Position numbers and translations under genes: made by a program. A model generated the notes under the pieces. It searched no databases and was not told the origin of the DNA. It worked only from the letters and a program-made list of their open reading frames with translations. Below, piece after piece: positions 1 to 5,979 of a stretch of DNA of 17,132 nucleotides. Source of the stretch: Betaproteobacteria bacterium (GTDB lineage: Bacteria > Pseudomonadota > Gammaproteobacteria > Burkholderiales > SG8-41); the NCBI GenBank assembly GCA_025356695.1, contig JANXSE010000321.1, forward strand, positions 1 through 17,132. Reading direction: 5' to 3'. How positions within the stretch are numbered: the first letter of the stretch is position 1; every line of letters begins with the position of its first letter.

Positions 1-318
1 CGCGTCGCCACCGAGGCGCTGTTCCTGTTTGCGCGCCATGCCTTCGAGGATCTCGGTTATCGCCGTTTCGAGTGGAAATGCAATTCGCTGAACGAACCTT
101 CGAAGCGTGCCGCACTGCGCTTCGGATTCGGATACGAGGGCACGTTTCGCCAGCACATGATGATCAAGGGCGAGAGCCGTGACACCGCCTGGTTCGCCAT
201 GATCGACAGCGACTGGCCGGCGATCCGCGCGGTGTTTGAGCGCTGGCTGGCGCCGGGGAATTTCGATGACCGCGGCCGGCAAAGAATGCGGCTTGAGGAA
301 ATGCGGCAAGGTAAATAG
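1..318 (+). CDS. GNAT family N-acetyltransferase, C-terminal part
   Basis: Frame 1 is open from the first base to a TAG at 316-318, giving 105 residues of a protein whose start lies outside the window. The segment GYRRFEWKCNSLNEPSKRAA followed by LRFGFGYEGTFRQHMMIKG matches the acetyl-CoA binding half of RimJ/RimL-type acetyltransferases: an aromatic-rich strand, an N-x-x-S-x-x-A-A helix, then the GF.YEG turn. Members acetylate the N-terminal or side-chain amine of proteins or small molecules in the cytoplasm. The acceptor here cannot be told. The tail after WFAMIDSDWP fits the usual end of this family. The next gene starts 43 bases downstream, so the two could be co-transcribed. Confidence 0.85.
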   Translation, partial: RVATEALFLFARHAFEDLGYRRFEWKCNSLNEPSKRAALRFGFGYEGTFRQHMMIKGESRDTAWFAMIDSDWPAIRAVFERWLAPGNFDDRGRQRMRLEEMRQGK

Positions 319-361
319 GGGCAACCGCTGTGGCAATACGCGCGCGCATGAGAGGCTGACA

Positions 362-733
362 ATGGCGAAAGCAACCGCAATCAACTGGCTGAAAGAACCG
401 GAAGAGCACGACTATCCGGCGGCACTATCGTATTTGAATCTGCTCTACGACGAAGCGGCTGCAGCCGCCATCGTCAATAAACTGAAACGCGCGCCGATGT
501 CGTCGTTCAAGTCGAAGGACATTTTTCGCGCCTCCGGTTTGACCCTGCTCGGCGTCAGCAACAGCCACGTTGACAAGGACCAGAAAAAAATAACCTCCGG
601 CACGCCGATTTCGCCGCTTTTGCTGGCGCGCGATGCGGTGCACGGCAGAGTGCTTATCGCCGATGGCTATCATCGTTTATGTGCTGTCTACCGGTTCGAT
701 GAAGATGCTGTGATTCCGTGCAAAATCGTCTAG
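362..733 (+). CDS. Small protein with a ParB/sulfiredoxin-like DGYHR motif
   Basis: This is a 123-residue protein. I chose the ATG at 362 because GAGAGG lies about 8 bases upstream. An in-frame ATG at 236 would add 42 residues that only re-read the end of the acetyltransferase gene. The first half is helical (YPAALSYLNLLYDEAAAAAI). The C-terminal part, RDAVHGRVLIADGYHRLCAV (residues 90-109), resembles the ParB/Srx fold core, in which DG.HR binds nucleotide or phosphate. The helix-turn-helix of true ParB is missing, so a plasmid-partition role is unlikely. I do not recognise a named family and do not assign a function. The position between an acetyltransferase and a VOC gene does not help. Confidence 0.7.
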   Translation: MAKATAINWLKEPEEHDYPAALSYLNLLYDEAAAAAIVNKLKRAPMSSFKSKDIFRASGLTLLGVSNSHVDKDQKKITSGTPISPLLLARDAVHGRVLIADGYHRLCAVYRFDEDAVIPCKIV

Positions 734-761
734 TGCCTGAGATCGACAAACGGGGCCTCAC

Positions 762-1190
762 ATGAAACCCCGCATTACGGTAATCACGCTCGGTGTCGAG
801 GACCTCGAACGCTCATTGCAGTTTTATCGCGACGGCCTCGGCTTTGTCACCGAAGGCATTATTGGCAGGGAGTTCGAATACGGTGCAGTGGTGTTCATCA
901 ATCTGCAGTCCGGACTCAAGCTCGCGCTGTGGCCGCGCGCGAGCCTAGCGCACGACACCGGTTTGCCGCAAGCTGCCGTCAGCGCAACCGAATTGTCGAT
1001 CGGTCACAACGTCGGTTCAAAAGCGGAAGTCGATGCGGTCATGACACAGGCGGGGCAGGCCGGTGCGGTTATGGTCAAGCCGGCGCAGGATACTTTCTGG
1101 GGCGGTTACGCCGGTTATTTTCAGGATCCCGATCATCATCTGTGGGAAGTGGTGTGGAATCCGCAATGGGAAGGTGAAGACAGAATATGA
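762..1190 (+). CDS. VOC family (glyoxalase/bleomycin-resistance-like) protein
   Basis: This 142-residue protein has one complete vicinal-oxygen-chelate unit. It begins with the typical strand and helix ITVITLGVEDLERSLQFYRD (residues 5-24) and ends with DPDHHLWEVVWNP (122-134), where Glu129 is at the usual metal-ligand position. Family members bind a divalent metal and act as lyases, dioxygenases or drug-binding proteins, usually as dimers in the cytoplasm. The phrase GLGFVTEG and the W-P pair after the last strand are common in environmental members without an assigned substrate. The start at 762 has only a weak ribosome site (GGGGC). The stop overlaps the next start as ATGA (1187-1190), so the two genes are probably translated together. 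Confidence 0.85.
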   Translation: MKPRITVITLGVEDLERSLQFYRDGLGFVTEGIIGREFEYGAVVFINLQSGLKLALWPRASLAHDTGLPQAAVSATELSIGHNVGSKAEVDAVMTQAGQAGAVMVKPAQDTFWGGYAGYFQDPDHHLWEVVWNPQWEGEDRI

Positions 1191-1771
1191 AAAGCAGCAG
1201 GCTTGAAGCATTCAGCGATGGCGTCATCGCCATCATCATCACTATCATGGTGCTGGAATTAAAGGTGCCGCATGGCGACGGCATGGAGGCGTTGGCGCCG
1301 CTGTATGCGGTGTTTTTGAGTTACATACTGAGTTTTGTTTACGTCGGCATTTACTGGAACAACCATCATCACATGCTGCATCTGTGCAAAAGTGTTACCG
1401 GCGCGATTCTGTGGGCCAACCTGCATCTATTGTTCTGGCTGTCGCTGATCCCGTTTGCGACCGGCTGGATGGGCGAAAACCATTTCGCCTCAGCACCGGC
1501 GGCAGTCTATGGTGCGGTAATGCTGATGGCAGCCATCGCCTACTGGATATTGCAGCAAGCGATCATCGCCTCGCAGGGCGCTGATTCCCTCCTGAAAAAA
1601 GCCGTCGGCGCCGACCGCAAAGGCAAGTTGTCGCCGCTCTTCTATGTCATTGCGATCCCCGCCGCATTCTGGTCGCAATGGCTGGCGGTCGGCATTTATG
1701 TATTCGTTGCGCTGATGTGGCTGGTGCCGGACAAGCGGATTGAGCGGGTGCTGGGGCGGGATGAGACCTGA
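1187..1771 (+). CDS. TMEM175-family (DUF1211) potassium channel protein
   Basis: This is a 194-residue membrane protein. It opens with the family signature R-x-x-x-F-S-D-G (Arg5 to Gly12, RLEAFSDG) at the start of the first transmembrane helix, followed by AIIITIMVLELKVP. About six hydrophobic segments follow, with a histidine-rich NNHHHML stretch after the third. This is the full length and layout of bacterial TMEM175 homologues, which form K+ channels lacking the classic TVGYG filter. The ATG overlaps the VOC stop by four bases, so it is probably translationally coupled. The last helix ends at VALMWLVP, followed by a basic tail. Selectivity cannot be judged from sequence alone. Confidence 0.88.
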   Translation: MKSSRLEAFSDGVIAIIITIMVLELKVPHGDGMEALAPLYAVFLSYILSFVYVGIYWNNHHHMLHLCKSVTGAILWANLHLLFWLSLIPFATGWMGENHFASAPAAVYGAVMLMAAIAYWILQQAIIASQGADSLLKKAVGADRKGKLSPLFYVIAIPAAFWSQWLAVGIYVFVALMWLVPDKRIERVLGRDET

Positions 1772-1921
1772 GCGGCGGTAATTTTCGCTGCTCGAATAAC
1801 ATAAATTTATATTGCACAATAGCTGTATGGTCTTGATTCCTGCCTGAATGATTTCTATGAAGGCGGATATGACGGAATGCAAAGCGGCTTTTAAGCTAAC
1901 TACTTCACGTTATACGGATTT

Positions 1922-2101
1922 ATGACTCACCCCAGCATCTTGGTTGTTCTTTCAATCATTAGCTTCCTAATTCTGGAGAGAGTTCGTCCTGGGCGGGAAC
2001 TCCCCGAAGCGAAAGGTTGGTATCCACGCAAGAGATGTTCTTGTTCCCTGATTTACCCGTTCGGTACCTTGGCTATGATCACAATATCGGTAAGTGAATG
2101 A
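1922..2101 (+). pseudogene. N-terminal fragment resembling a sterol desaturase/fatty acid hydroxylase, cassette-like
   Basis: ATG at 1922 opens 59 codons ending in TGA at 2099-2101. The first part, MTHPSILVVLSIISFLILER, then VRPGRELPEAKGWYPR, resembles the start of membrane sterol desaturase family proteins (a helix, an E-R-x-R-P-G-R turn, then GWY-x-R). Those proteins are about 270 residues and carry histidine clusters, all missing here. After residue 36 the similarity stops (KRCSCSLIYPFGT), as after a frameshift or recombination. The stop lies directly before the attC-like site. The stretch from about 1780 is visibly richer in A+T than its neighbours. It is either a broken gene or a short cassette ORF. 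The family assignment is from memory of the motif. Confidence 0.45.
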
Positions 2102-2102
2102 T

Positions 2103-2180
2103 GTCCAACCAGACGCTCCAGCCGACGGTCCTGCCTTCGCACCGCTCCGGCAGGCCCGTGGCCGGGCTTGGGCGTTAACC
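2103..2180 (+). other. attC-like (59-base-element) recombination site
   Basis: The segment begins with GTCCAAC (2103-2109), an exact match to the attC R'' consensus RYYYAAC. It ends with GTTAACC (2174-2180), which differs from GTTRRRY at one base. Between them the arms pair imperfectly: GCTCCAGCCG with the complement of GGGCTTGGGC, and ACGGtCCTGCC with GGCAGGcCCGT. A 14-base loop region separates them. Total length (78 bp), unequal arms and the stop of the preceding ORF just before R'' all fit an integron cassette boundary. Read in frame it encodes QTLQPTVLPSHRSGRP, a peptide I recognise as a common spurious tail in environmental genomes. No integrase is visible. Confidence 0.5.
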
Positions 2181-2462
2181 GTGAACCCTTATTACGCCAC
2201 CGGTTTTCTCAGCGCATTGATATTCTGGGTCTGGCCGGCATTTCTTTTCCGGCAACTTGATGCGCCCTGGGCCACGGTGTTGTTGTTTTCCGCTGCGATT
2301 TTTCTGGGCTTGGGAAAACTGGCGACCGAGTTTCATCTGAGCTTTATTGCGCCGAGAAATCCGCCGCGCGGCAGCAATTCGAGTATCGGTATTGCCTGTT
2401 TCGCTATCGCTGCGGTAGCCGCATTGACGCGGTTTGCCTACGATGCGTTTACACGAACCTGA
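2181..2462 (+). CDS. Small hydrophobic membrane protein, unknown
   Basis: I place the start at GTG 2181, giving 93 residues (MNPYYATGFLSALIFWVW...). A longer reading from GTG 2094 would add 29 residues that merely translate the attC-like palindrome. No good ribosome site precedes either start. Three hydrophobic stretches, about residues 7-24, 30-47 and 70-86, suggest a three-helix inner-membrane protein with a loop carrying FIAPRNPPRGSNSS. I do not recognise a family. The stop is two bases before the next GTG, so the gene is tightly coupled to the DUF2127 gene. Its start directly abuts the attC-like R' box. Confidence 0.6.
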   Translation: MNPYYATGFLSALIFWVWPAFLFRQLDAPWATVLLFSAAIFLGLGKLATEFHLSFIAPRNPPRGSNSSIGIACFAIAAVAALTRFAYDAFTRT

Positions 2463-2464
2463 AG

Positions 2465-2953
2465 GTGTCATCGCTGAATAAAAACGAAACGCGCTTAGCC
2501 GGTGCACTTAAAACAGTCGCCTTGATCGAGGCCGCCAAGGGTGTGCTGGTTCTGCTGGTCGGTTTCGGTCTGCTATCGCTGATTCATCACGACGTCCAGC
2601 ATTTTGCCGAGCATCTGGTGCGGCGCGCGCATTTGAATCCGGCTGCACACTATCCGCATATTTTTCTGGCGCTGGCCGACAAATTGACCGATGCACATCT
2701 GTTGCTGCTGGCCGCCGGTGCTGGCGGTTATTCGCTGCTAAGACTGGTCGAGGCGTACGGGCTCTGGCATGCGCGGCGCTGGGCCGAATGGCTAGCCGCT
2801 TTGAGCGGCAGCTTTTACATACCGTTCGAGATTTACGAACTGCATAAGCACGTCAGCTGGCTGACGGTCGGCAGTTTGACGCTCAACATTGCAGTGGTGG
2901 CGTTCATGCTCTATTGCGTGTTGCGCAAAAAGAGCAGGGCGGCGTTTGCGTAG
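2465..2953 (+). CDS. DUF2127 family membrane protein
   Basis: This 162-residue protein probably starts at GTG 2465. It shows the DUF2127 pattern: LKTVALIEAAKGVLVLLVGF early on, a His-rich amphipathic stretch (HHDVQHFAEHLVRRAHLNP), a central YSLLRLVEAYGLWHARRWAE and SGSFYIPFEIYEL, and a final helix before a KKSR tail. About four membrane helices are predicted by eye. The family is widespread in Proteobacteria and has no established biochemical role. It begins two bases after the preceding small membrane protein gene, so the pair probably forms one transcript. Dispersed repeats follow within 50 bases. Confidence 0.8.
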   Translation: MSSLNKNETRLAGALKTVALIEAAKGVLVLLVGFGLLSLIHHDVQHFAEHLVRRAHLNPAAHYPHIFLALADKLTDAHLLLLAAGAGGYSLLRLVEAYGLWHARRWAEWLAALSGSFYIPFEIYELHKHVSWLTVGSLTLNIAVVAFMLYCVLRKKSRAAFA

Positions 2954-2997
2954 ACGCCTGCCGGTTCGGCGTACCAGGGAAGATCTGAATAACCCCT

Positions 2998-3090
2998 CCG
3001 TTCGTGCTGAGCCTGTCGAGCCATGAACGGAGCGCGGAATAGAATCAATGTGCTGGAACGTTCACCCTTCGACAGGCTCAGGGCGAACGG
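2998..3090. repeat. Dispersed repeat pair in inverted orientation
   Basis: Two 23-base arms, 2998-3020 (CCGTTCGTGCTGAGCCTGTC...) and 3068-3090 (TTCGACAGGCTCAGGGCGAA...), are near-perfect inverted copies, 20 of 23 bases matching, separated by 47 bases. I recognise the arm as a short repeat scattered through many GC-rich bacterial genomes, often mis-translated as FALSLSKG or FDRLRANG. The 156-base gap it occupies lies between the converging ends of the DUF2127 gene and the cupin gene, so a long stem here could end transcripts from both sides. No gene was found in the gap. Confidence 0.75.
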
Positions 3091-3109
3091 TAGTTGTTCA
3101 GAGCTTGCC

Positions 3110-3553
3110 CTAGGCAATGATCTTGATCTGCTTGCTCGGGTCCTGACGCTCGGTGGCGTTGAGACGCAGGTTTTTTGCCTGGGTCAGGTCTATGGCTTCG
3201 ACCTGCAGCAGTTCAAGCACTTCGTCGCTGCACGATTCAAACCAGTAATAAAAGCCGCGCGGGATGTGGATGCCTTCGTGTTTGCCGAATTCGCCCAGCA
3301 CCTTGTCGTCGGCGCCGTAGAAGCGCACGCGGCCGCTTAATACGAACCAGAAGCCGTTCTGCGCGTTGTGCGCGTGCAGATTGTTTTCGCCGCCTTCTTT
3401 CAACACCTGCACCGACGAGTAGAGCAGATCGGTGCGGCACAGGCGCACGATGGTCTTGGGTTTTTCGGTGACCGGTGTCGTATACTTGAACAGTGTTGGT
3501 TCTTCGGTGCGGTTGCCGGCTGCGGTTGCGGGTTCGGTGTTCAACGGCTGCAT
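3110..3553 (-). CDS. Cupin domain protein with a reduced metal site
   Basis: This is a 147-residue protein. Start ATG 3553 is preceded by GAGGAG at 8-base spacing. The open frame continues upstream to 3892, but only as a shadow of the diverging gene. A single cupin barrel spans about residues 45-120. Motif 1 is HAHNAQNGFWFVLSG (60-74): the two histidines are present, but the usual Glu position is Gly67. Motif 2 is HIPRGFYYWF (97-106), with Tyr103 where His is expected. The metal centre is therefore incomplete, so a sensor, isomerase-like or non-catalytic role is as likely as an oxygenase. It is transcribed away from a TctC gene with a shared promoter region. Confidence 0.85.
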   Translation of the reverse strand: MQPLNTEPATAAGNRTEEPTLFKYTTPVTEKPKTIVRLCRTDLLYSSVQVLKEGGENNLHAHNAQNGFWFVLSGRVRFYGADDKVLGEFGKHEGIHIPRGFYYWFESCSDEVLELLQVEAIDLTQAKNLRLNATERQDPSKQIKIIA

Positions 3554-3599
3554 GAGGTTGCTCCTCGCGTTGGTGAGTTCCGGTGGCGGCTGCAAACTA

Positions 3600-3630
3600 T
3601 TGCAGATCGCGCTGCTGCTGAAATTATAGT
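3600..3630 (+). promoter_or_regulatory. Candidate promoter for the first TctC gene
   Basis: TTGCAG (3600-3605) and TATAGT (3625-3630) are separated by 19 bases, slightly long for a sigma-70 promoter. Transcription would start around 3637, 35 bases before the ATG at 3672. The TATAGT box shares four bases with the TATAAT box on the other strand. Confidence 0.3.
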
Positions 3631-3651
3631 CCCGGTTGATGGTCGTTTGTA
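3623..3651 (-). promoter_or_regulatory. Candidate promoter for the cupin gene
   Basis: On the minus strand a perfect TATAAT occupies 3628-3623. A weak -35, TACAAA (3651-3646), stands 17 bases upstream. Transcription would begin near 3616, leaving an untranslated leader of about 63 bases before the cupin ATG. This -10 overlaps the candidate -10 of the divergent gene. Confidence 0.4.
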
Positions 3652-3671
3652 TATTCCATGCTTGTGTATTC

Positions 3672-4643
3672 ATGGTCAATCTGAAAATTTTTCGTGGCGG
3701 TGCCACTGTGCTTGCGCTGGCCGGCTTGCTCGTGTGCGGCGCGGTGATTGCGCAGGACTTTCCGGTGCGCACCATACGCATCGTCACTTCGGAGCCCGGC
3801 AGCGGCACCGATTTTGTCGCGCGCATGATATCCGCCGGCATGGGCGCCAATGTCGACAAACCGGTGGTGGTTGAAAACCGCGGCGGCGGCATACTCGCGG
3901 TCGATGCGGTGCTGAAGGCGCCGCCGGACGGCTATACACTGCTGCTCTACGGCACGTCACTATGGCTCGCGCCGTTCATGCGTGACAACGCGTCGTATGA
4001 TCCGGTCGCCGATTTTGCACCGGTGACGCTGGCGGCACTGTCGCCGAATCTGCTGGTCGTGCATCCGTCGCTCGCAGTGGATAACGTGCGCGAGCTGATC
4101 GCGCTATTAAAAGCGAAGCCGGGGCAATACAACTATGCCTCGGGTTCAACCGGTTCGCCGACGCATCTGGCCGCCGAATTGTTCAAAACCAAGTCGGGCG
4201 CTGAGTTGCAGCGTATTCCGTTCAAAGGCACAGGCCCTGCAATCAACGCGCTGCTCGGCGGGCAGGTGCATGTGATGTTTGTGTCGTCAAGTTCAGTGAT
4301 GCCGCATGTGAAATCCGGCAAATTGAAAGCGCTGGGGGTTTCGACCACGCAGGCAACTCCGCTCGCGCCGGGCATGCCGACGGTGGCGGCGACCGGCCTG
4401 CCGGGTTTTGAGGCTTCGTCGTTCTTCGGTGTATTTGTGCCGGGCCGCACACCGCCGTCGCTGGTGGCAAGACTCAATGCCGAGATACTGCGCGTGCTGA
4501 GCCGCGCCGATGCGCGCGAGCGGCTGTTCAACGCGGGGCTTGAATATGTCGGCAACACGCCGGTGGAATTTGCCGCCATCATAAAATCGGAAATGACCAA
4601 GTGGGGAAAATTAATTAAGAGTGCAGGTATCCGCGAGGAATAG
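3672..4643 (+). CDS. Bug/TctC-family periplasmic solute-binding protein (1)
   Basis: This is a 323-residue protein. I prefer ATG 3672 to the in-frame TTG at 3636, because it gives a clean signal peptide: MVNLKIFRGG, a hydrophobic core, then cleavage after VIA (27) before QDF. The mature protein has the Bug layout: FPVRTIRIVTSEPGSGTDF at the N-terminus, VVVENRGGG, PDGYTLLL, LVVHPSLAV, THLAAELFK and a GQVHVMF strand. These proteins bind carboxylates in the periplasm, classically for the tripartite tricarboxylate transporter. No TctA or TctB gene is in the window, so it is an orphan here. The ligand is unknown. It is followed after 149 bases by a CoA-transferase gene. Confidence 0.92.
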   Translation: MVNLKIFRGGATVLALAGLLVCGAVIAQDFPVRTIRIVTSEPGSGTDFVARMISAGMGANVDKPVVVENRGGGILAVDAVLKAPPDGYTLLLYGTSLWLAPFMRDNASYDPVADFAPVTLAALSPNLLVVHPSLAVDNVRELIALLKAKPGQYNYASGSTGSPTHLAAELFKTKSGAELQRIPFKGTGPAINALLGGQVHVMFVSSSSVMPHVKSGKLKALGVSTTQATPLAPGMPTVAATGLPGFEASSFFGVFVPGRTPPSLVARLNAEILRVLSRADARERLFNAGLEYVGNTPVEFAAIIKSEMTKWGKLIKSAGIREE

Positions 4644-4678
4644 CTCGCTTGCATTAAAACTACCCTTGCTTCTCCACT

Positions 4679-4740
4679 CCGTCATTCCCGCGAAGGCGGG
4701 AATCCAGAAGGAAGAACCCGAGTCCCCGCCTTCATGGGGA
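4679..4740. repeat. Dispersed palindromic repeat (FWIPAFAGMT-type)
   Basis: ATTCCCGC (4684-4691), a GAAG loop and GCGGGAAT (4696-4703) form a perfect 8-bp stem. TCCCC (4723-4727) and GGGGA (4736-4740) form a second, weaker one. The first half is a well-known intergenic repeat that reads as FWIPAFAGMT in one frame. The second half, reading VPMKAGT, often accompanies it. Placed 40 bases after the TctC stop, the hairpin may end that transcript, though no T-run follows. Confidence 0.75.
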
Positions 4741-4792
4741 CGACGAATTGTTGTTGAGTGGTTTGGGTGTGCCGAATGAAGGAGGAGTTTAT

Positions 4793-5977
4793 ATGCGACC
4801 ATTTGAAGGCATCAAGGTAATCGATCTCACGCACGTGCTGGCGGGGCCGTTCGCGGCTTATCAGCTCGCGGTGCTCGGCGCTGATGTAATCAAGGTGGAA
4901 AACCCGGAAGATTGCGATCAGAGCCGCAACACCGGCGGCAATAAAGAACTCAATCGCCGCGACATGGGCACCAGTTATCTCGCGCAAGGCTCGAACAAAC
5001 GCGCGATCACCTTGAATCTGAAAACCGAAAAAGGCCGCAATATACTCAAGCAACTGGTCGCCGGCGCCGATGTGATGGTCGAGAACTACCGCGCCGGCGC
5101 CTTTGACGCGCTGGGTCTCGGTTACAAGGACATGCAAAAAATAAATCCGACGCTGATCTATTGTTCGATGACGGCGTTCGGGCAGGATGGCCCGCGCCGC
5201 ACGCACACCGCCTATGATCATGCGATACAGGCAACCTCGGGCATCATGGCGATGACCGGCACGGAAGGTGGGCCATCGATCAAATGCGGCGCGCCGATTA
5301 TCGACTACAGCACCGGCACGATGGCGGCGTTCGCGATTGCCAGTGCGTTGTTCCAGCGCACACGCACCGGTAAGGGGCAGCATATCGATTGCGCGATGGC
5401 GGATGTGGCAATGATGCTGGAAGCCTCGCATATCGCCGGTTATATGAATACCGGCAAGGCGCCCAAGCCGCACGGCAACAAACACGCGTATGCGAGCAGT
5501 TATTTCTACGACACCAAGGACGGCCAGATCATGCTGGCAGCGAGCAATCACCGCCAGAACAAGCGTTTGTTCGAGACGGTTGGTTGTCCGGAGCGCGGCG
5601 ATGCGGATAACGAAACGCGCGCAAAGAATTTCGAGCAAGACGAAGCGGCATTGCGTCAGATCATGCTGGAAAAATCCGCACAGGAATGGGAGGATCACCT
5701 GCAGGCGCATCATGTGCCGGCGCTGAAAATGCGTACGCTGCCCGAGGCGGTGGCTGATCCGCAGGTGCAGACGCGAAAAATCCTGCACAAATTCGACAGC
5801 ATGCCCGGTGTGGAAGGGGCGATGACGGTGCCGATGTGCGCATTCAAGCTGGAGCATGGCGACGCCAGTATTGAAACACCGCCGCCGCGGCTCGGCGAAC
5901 ACAATGCCGAAGTTCTAGGCACACTCGGTTACAGTGCCGGCGATGTCGCAGCCTTACGCAAGGAAGGAGTGATCTGA
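4793..5977 (+). CDS. Family III CoA-transferase (CaiB/BaiF type)
   Basis: This is a 394-residue protein, the normal length for the family. ATG 4793 follows a strong AAGGAGGAG at 7-base spacing. A TTG 45 bases earlier is in frame but lacks such a site. Signatures in order: GIKVIDLTHVLAGPFAAYQL (residues 6-25), LGADVIKVENP (28-38), VENYRAGAFDALGLGY (96-111), and GKGQHIDCAMADV (193-205). Asp204 lines up with the catalytic aspartate of formyl-CoA transferase (Asp169). The reaction moves CoA between carboxylic acids in the cytoplasm; the acids are unknown. It stops two bases before the next binding-protein gene, so activation of the imported acid is the likely role. That last step is inference. 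Confidence 0.93.
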   Translation: MRPFEGIKVIDLTHVLAGPFAAYQLAVLGADVIKVENPEDCDQSRNTGGNKELNRRDMGTSYLAQGSNKRAITLNLKTEKGRNILKQLVAGADVMVENYRAGAFDALGLGYKDMQKINPTLIYCSMTAFGQDGPRRTHTAYDHAIQATSGIMAMTGTEGGPSIKCGAPIIDYSTGTMAAFAIASALFQRTRTGKGQHIDCAMADVAMMLEASHIAGYMNTGKAPKPHGNKHAYASSYFYDTKDGQIMLAASNHRQNKRLFETVGCPERGDADNETRAKNFEQDEAALRQIMLEKSAQEWEDHLQAHHVPALKMRTLPEAVADPQVQTRKILHKFDSMPGVEGAMTVPMCAFKLEHGDASIETPPPRLGEHNAEVLGTLGYSAGDVAALRKEGVI

Positions 5978-5979
5978 CC

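Noticed and set aside
362..733. Plasmid partition gene parB
   Set aside because: Only a short DG.HR-like motif is present; there is no helix-turn-helix, no parA neighbour and the protein is too short.
1772..2180. A functional integron platform
   Set aside because: No IntI integrase, attI site or second attC was seen in the window. Only a single attC-like palindrome can be claimed.
2998..3090. CRISPR-like repeat
   Set aside because: Only two inverted copies are present, not direct repeats with regular spacers, and the sequence is a known dispersed intergenic element.
3554..3892. 113-residue N-terminal extension of the cupin protein
   Set aside because: The extension overlaps the signal peptide region of the divergent TctC gene, and a good GAGGAG site precedes the internal ATG at 3553.
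4682..5902. 406-codon open frame on the minus strand
   Set aside because: It lies opposite the CaiB/BaiF CoA-transferase gene, whose family motifs and strong ribosome site are clear. The minus reading is rich in Arg and His, as expected for an antisense shadow in GC-rich DNA.
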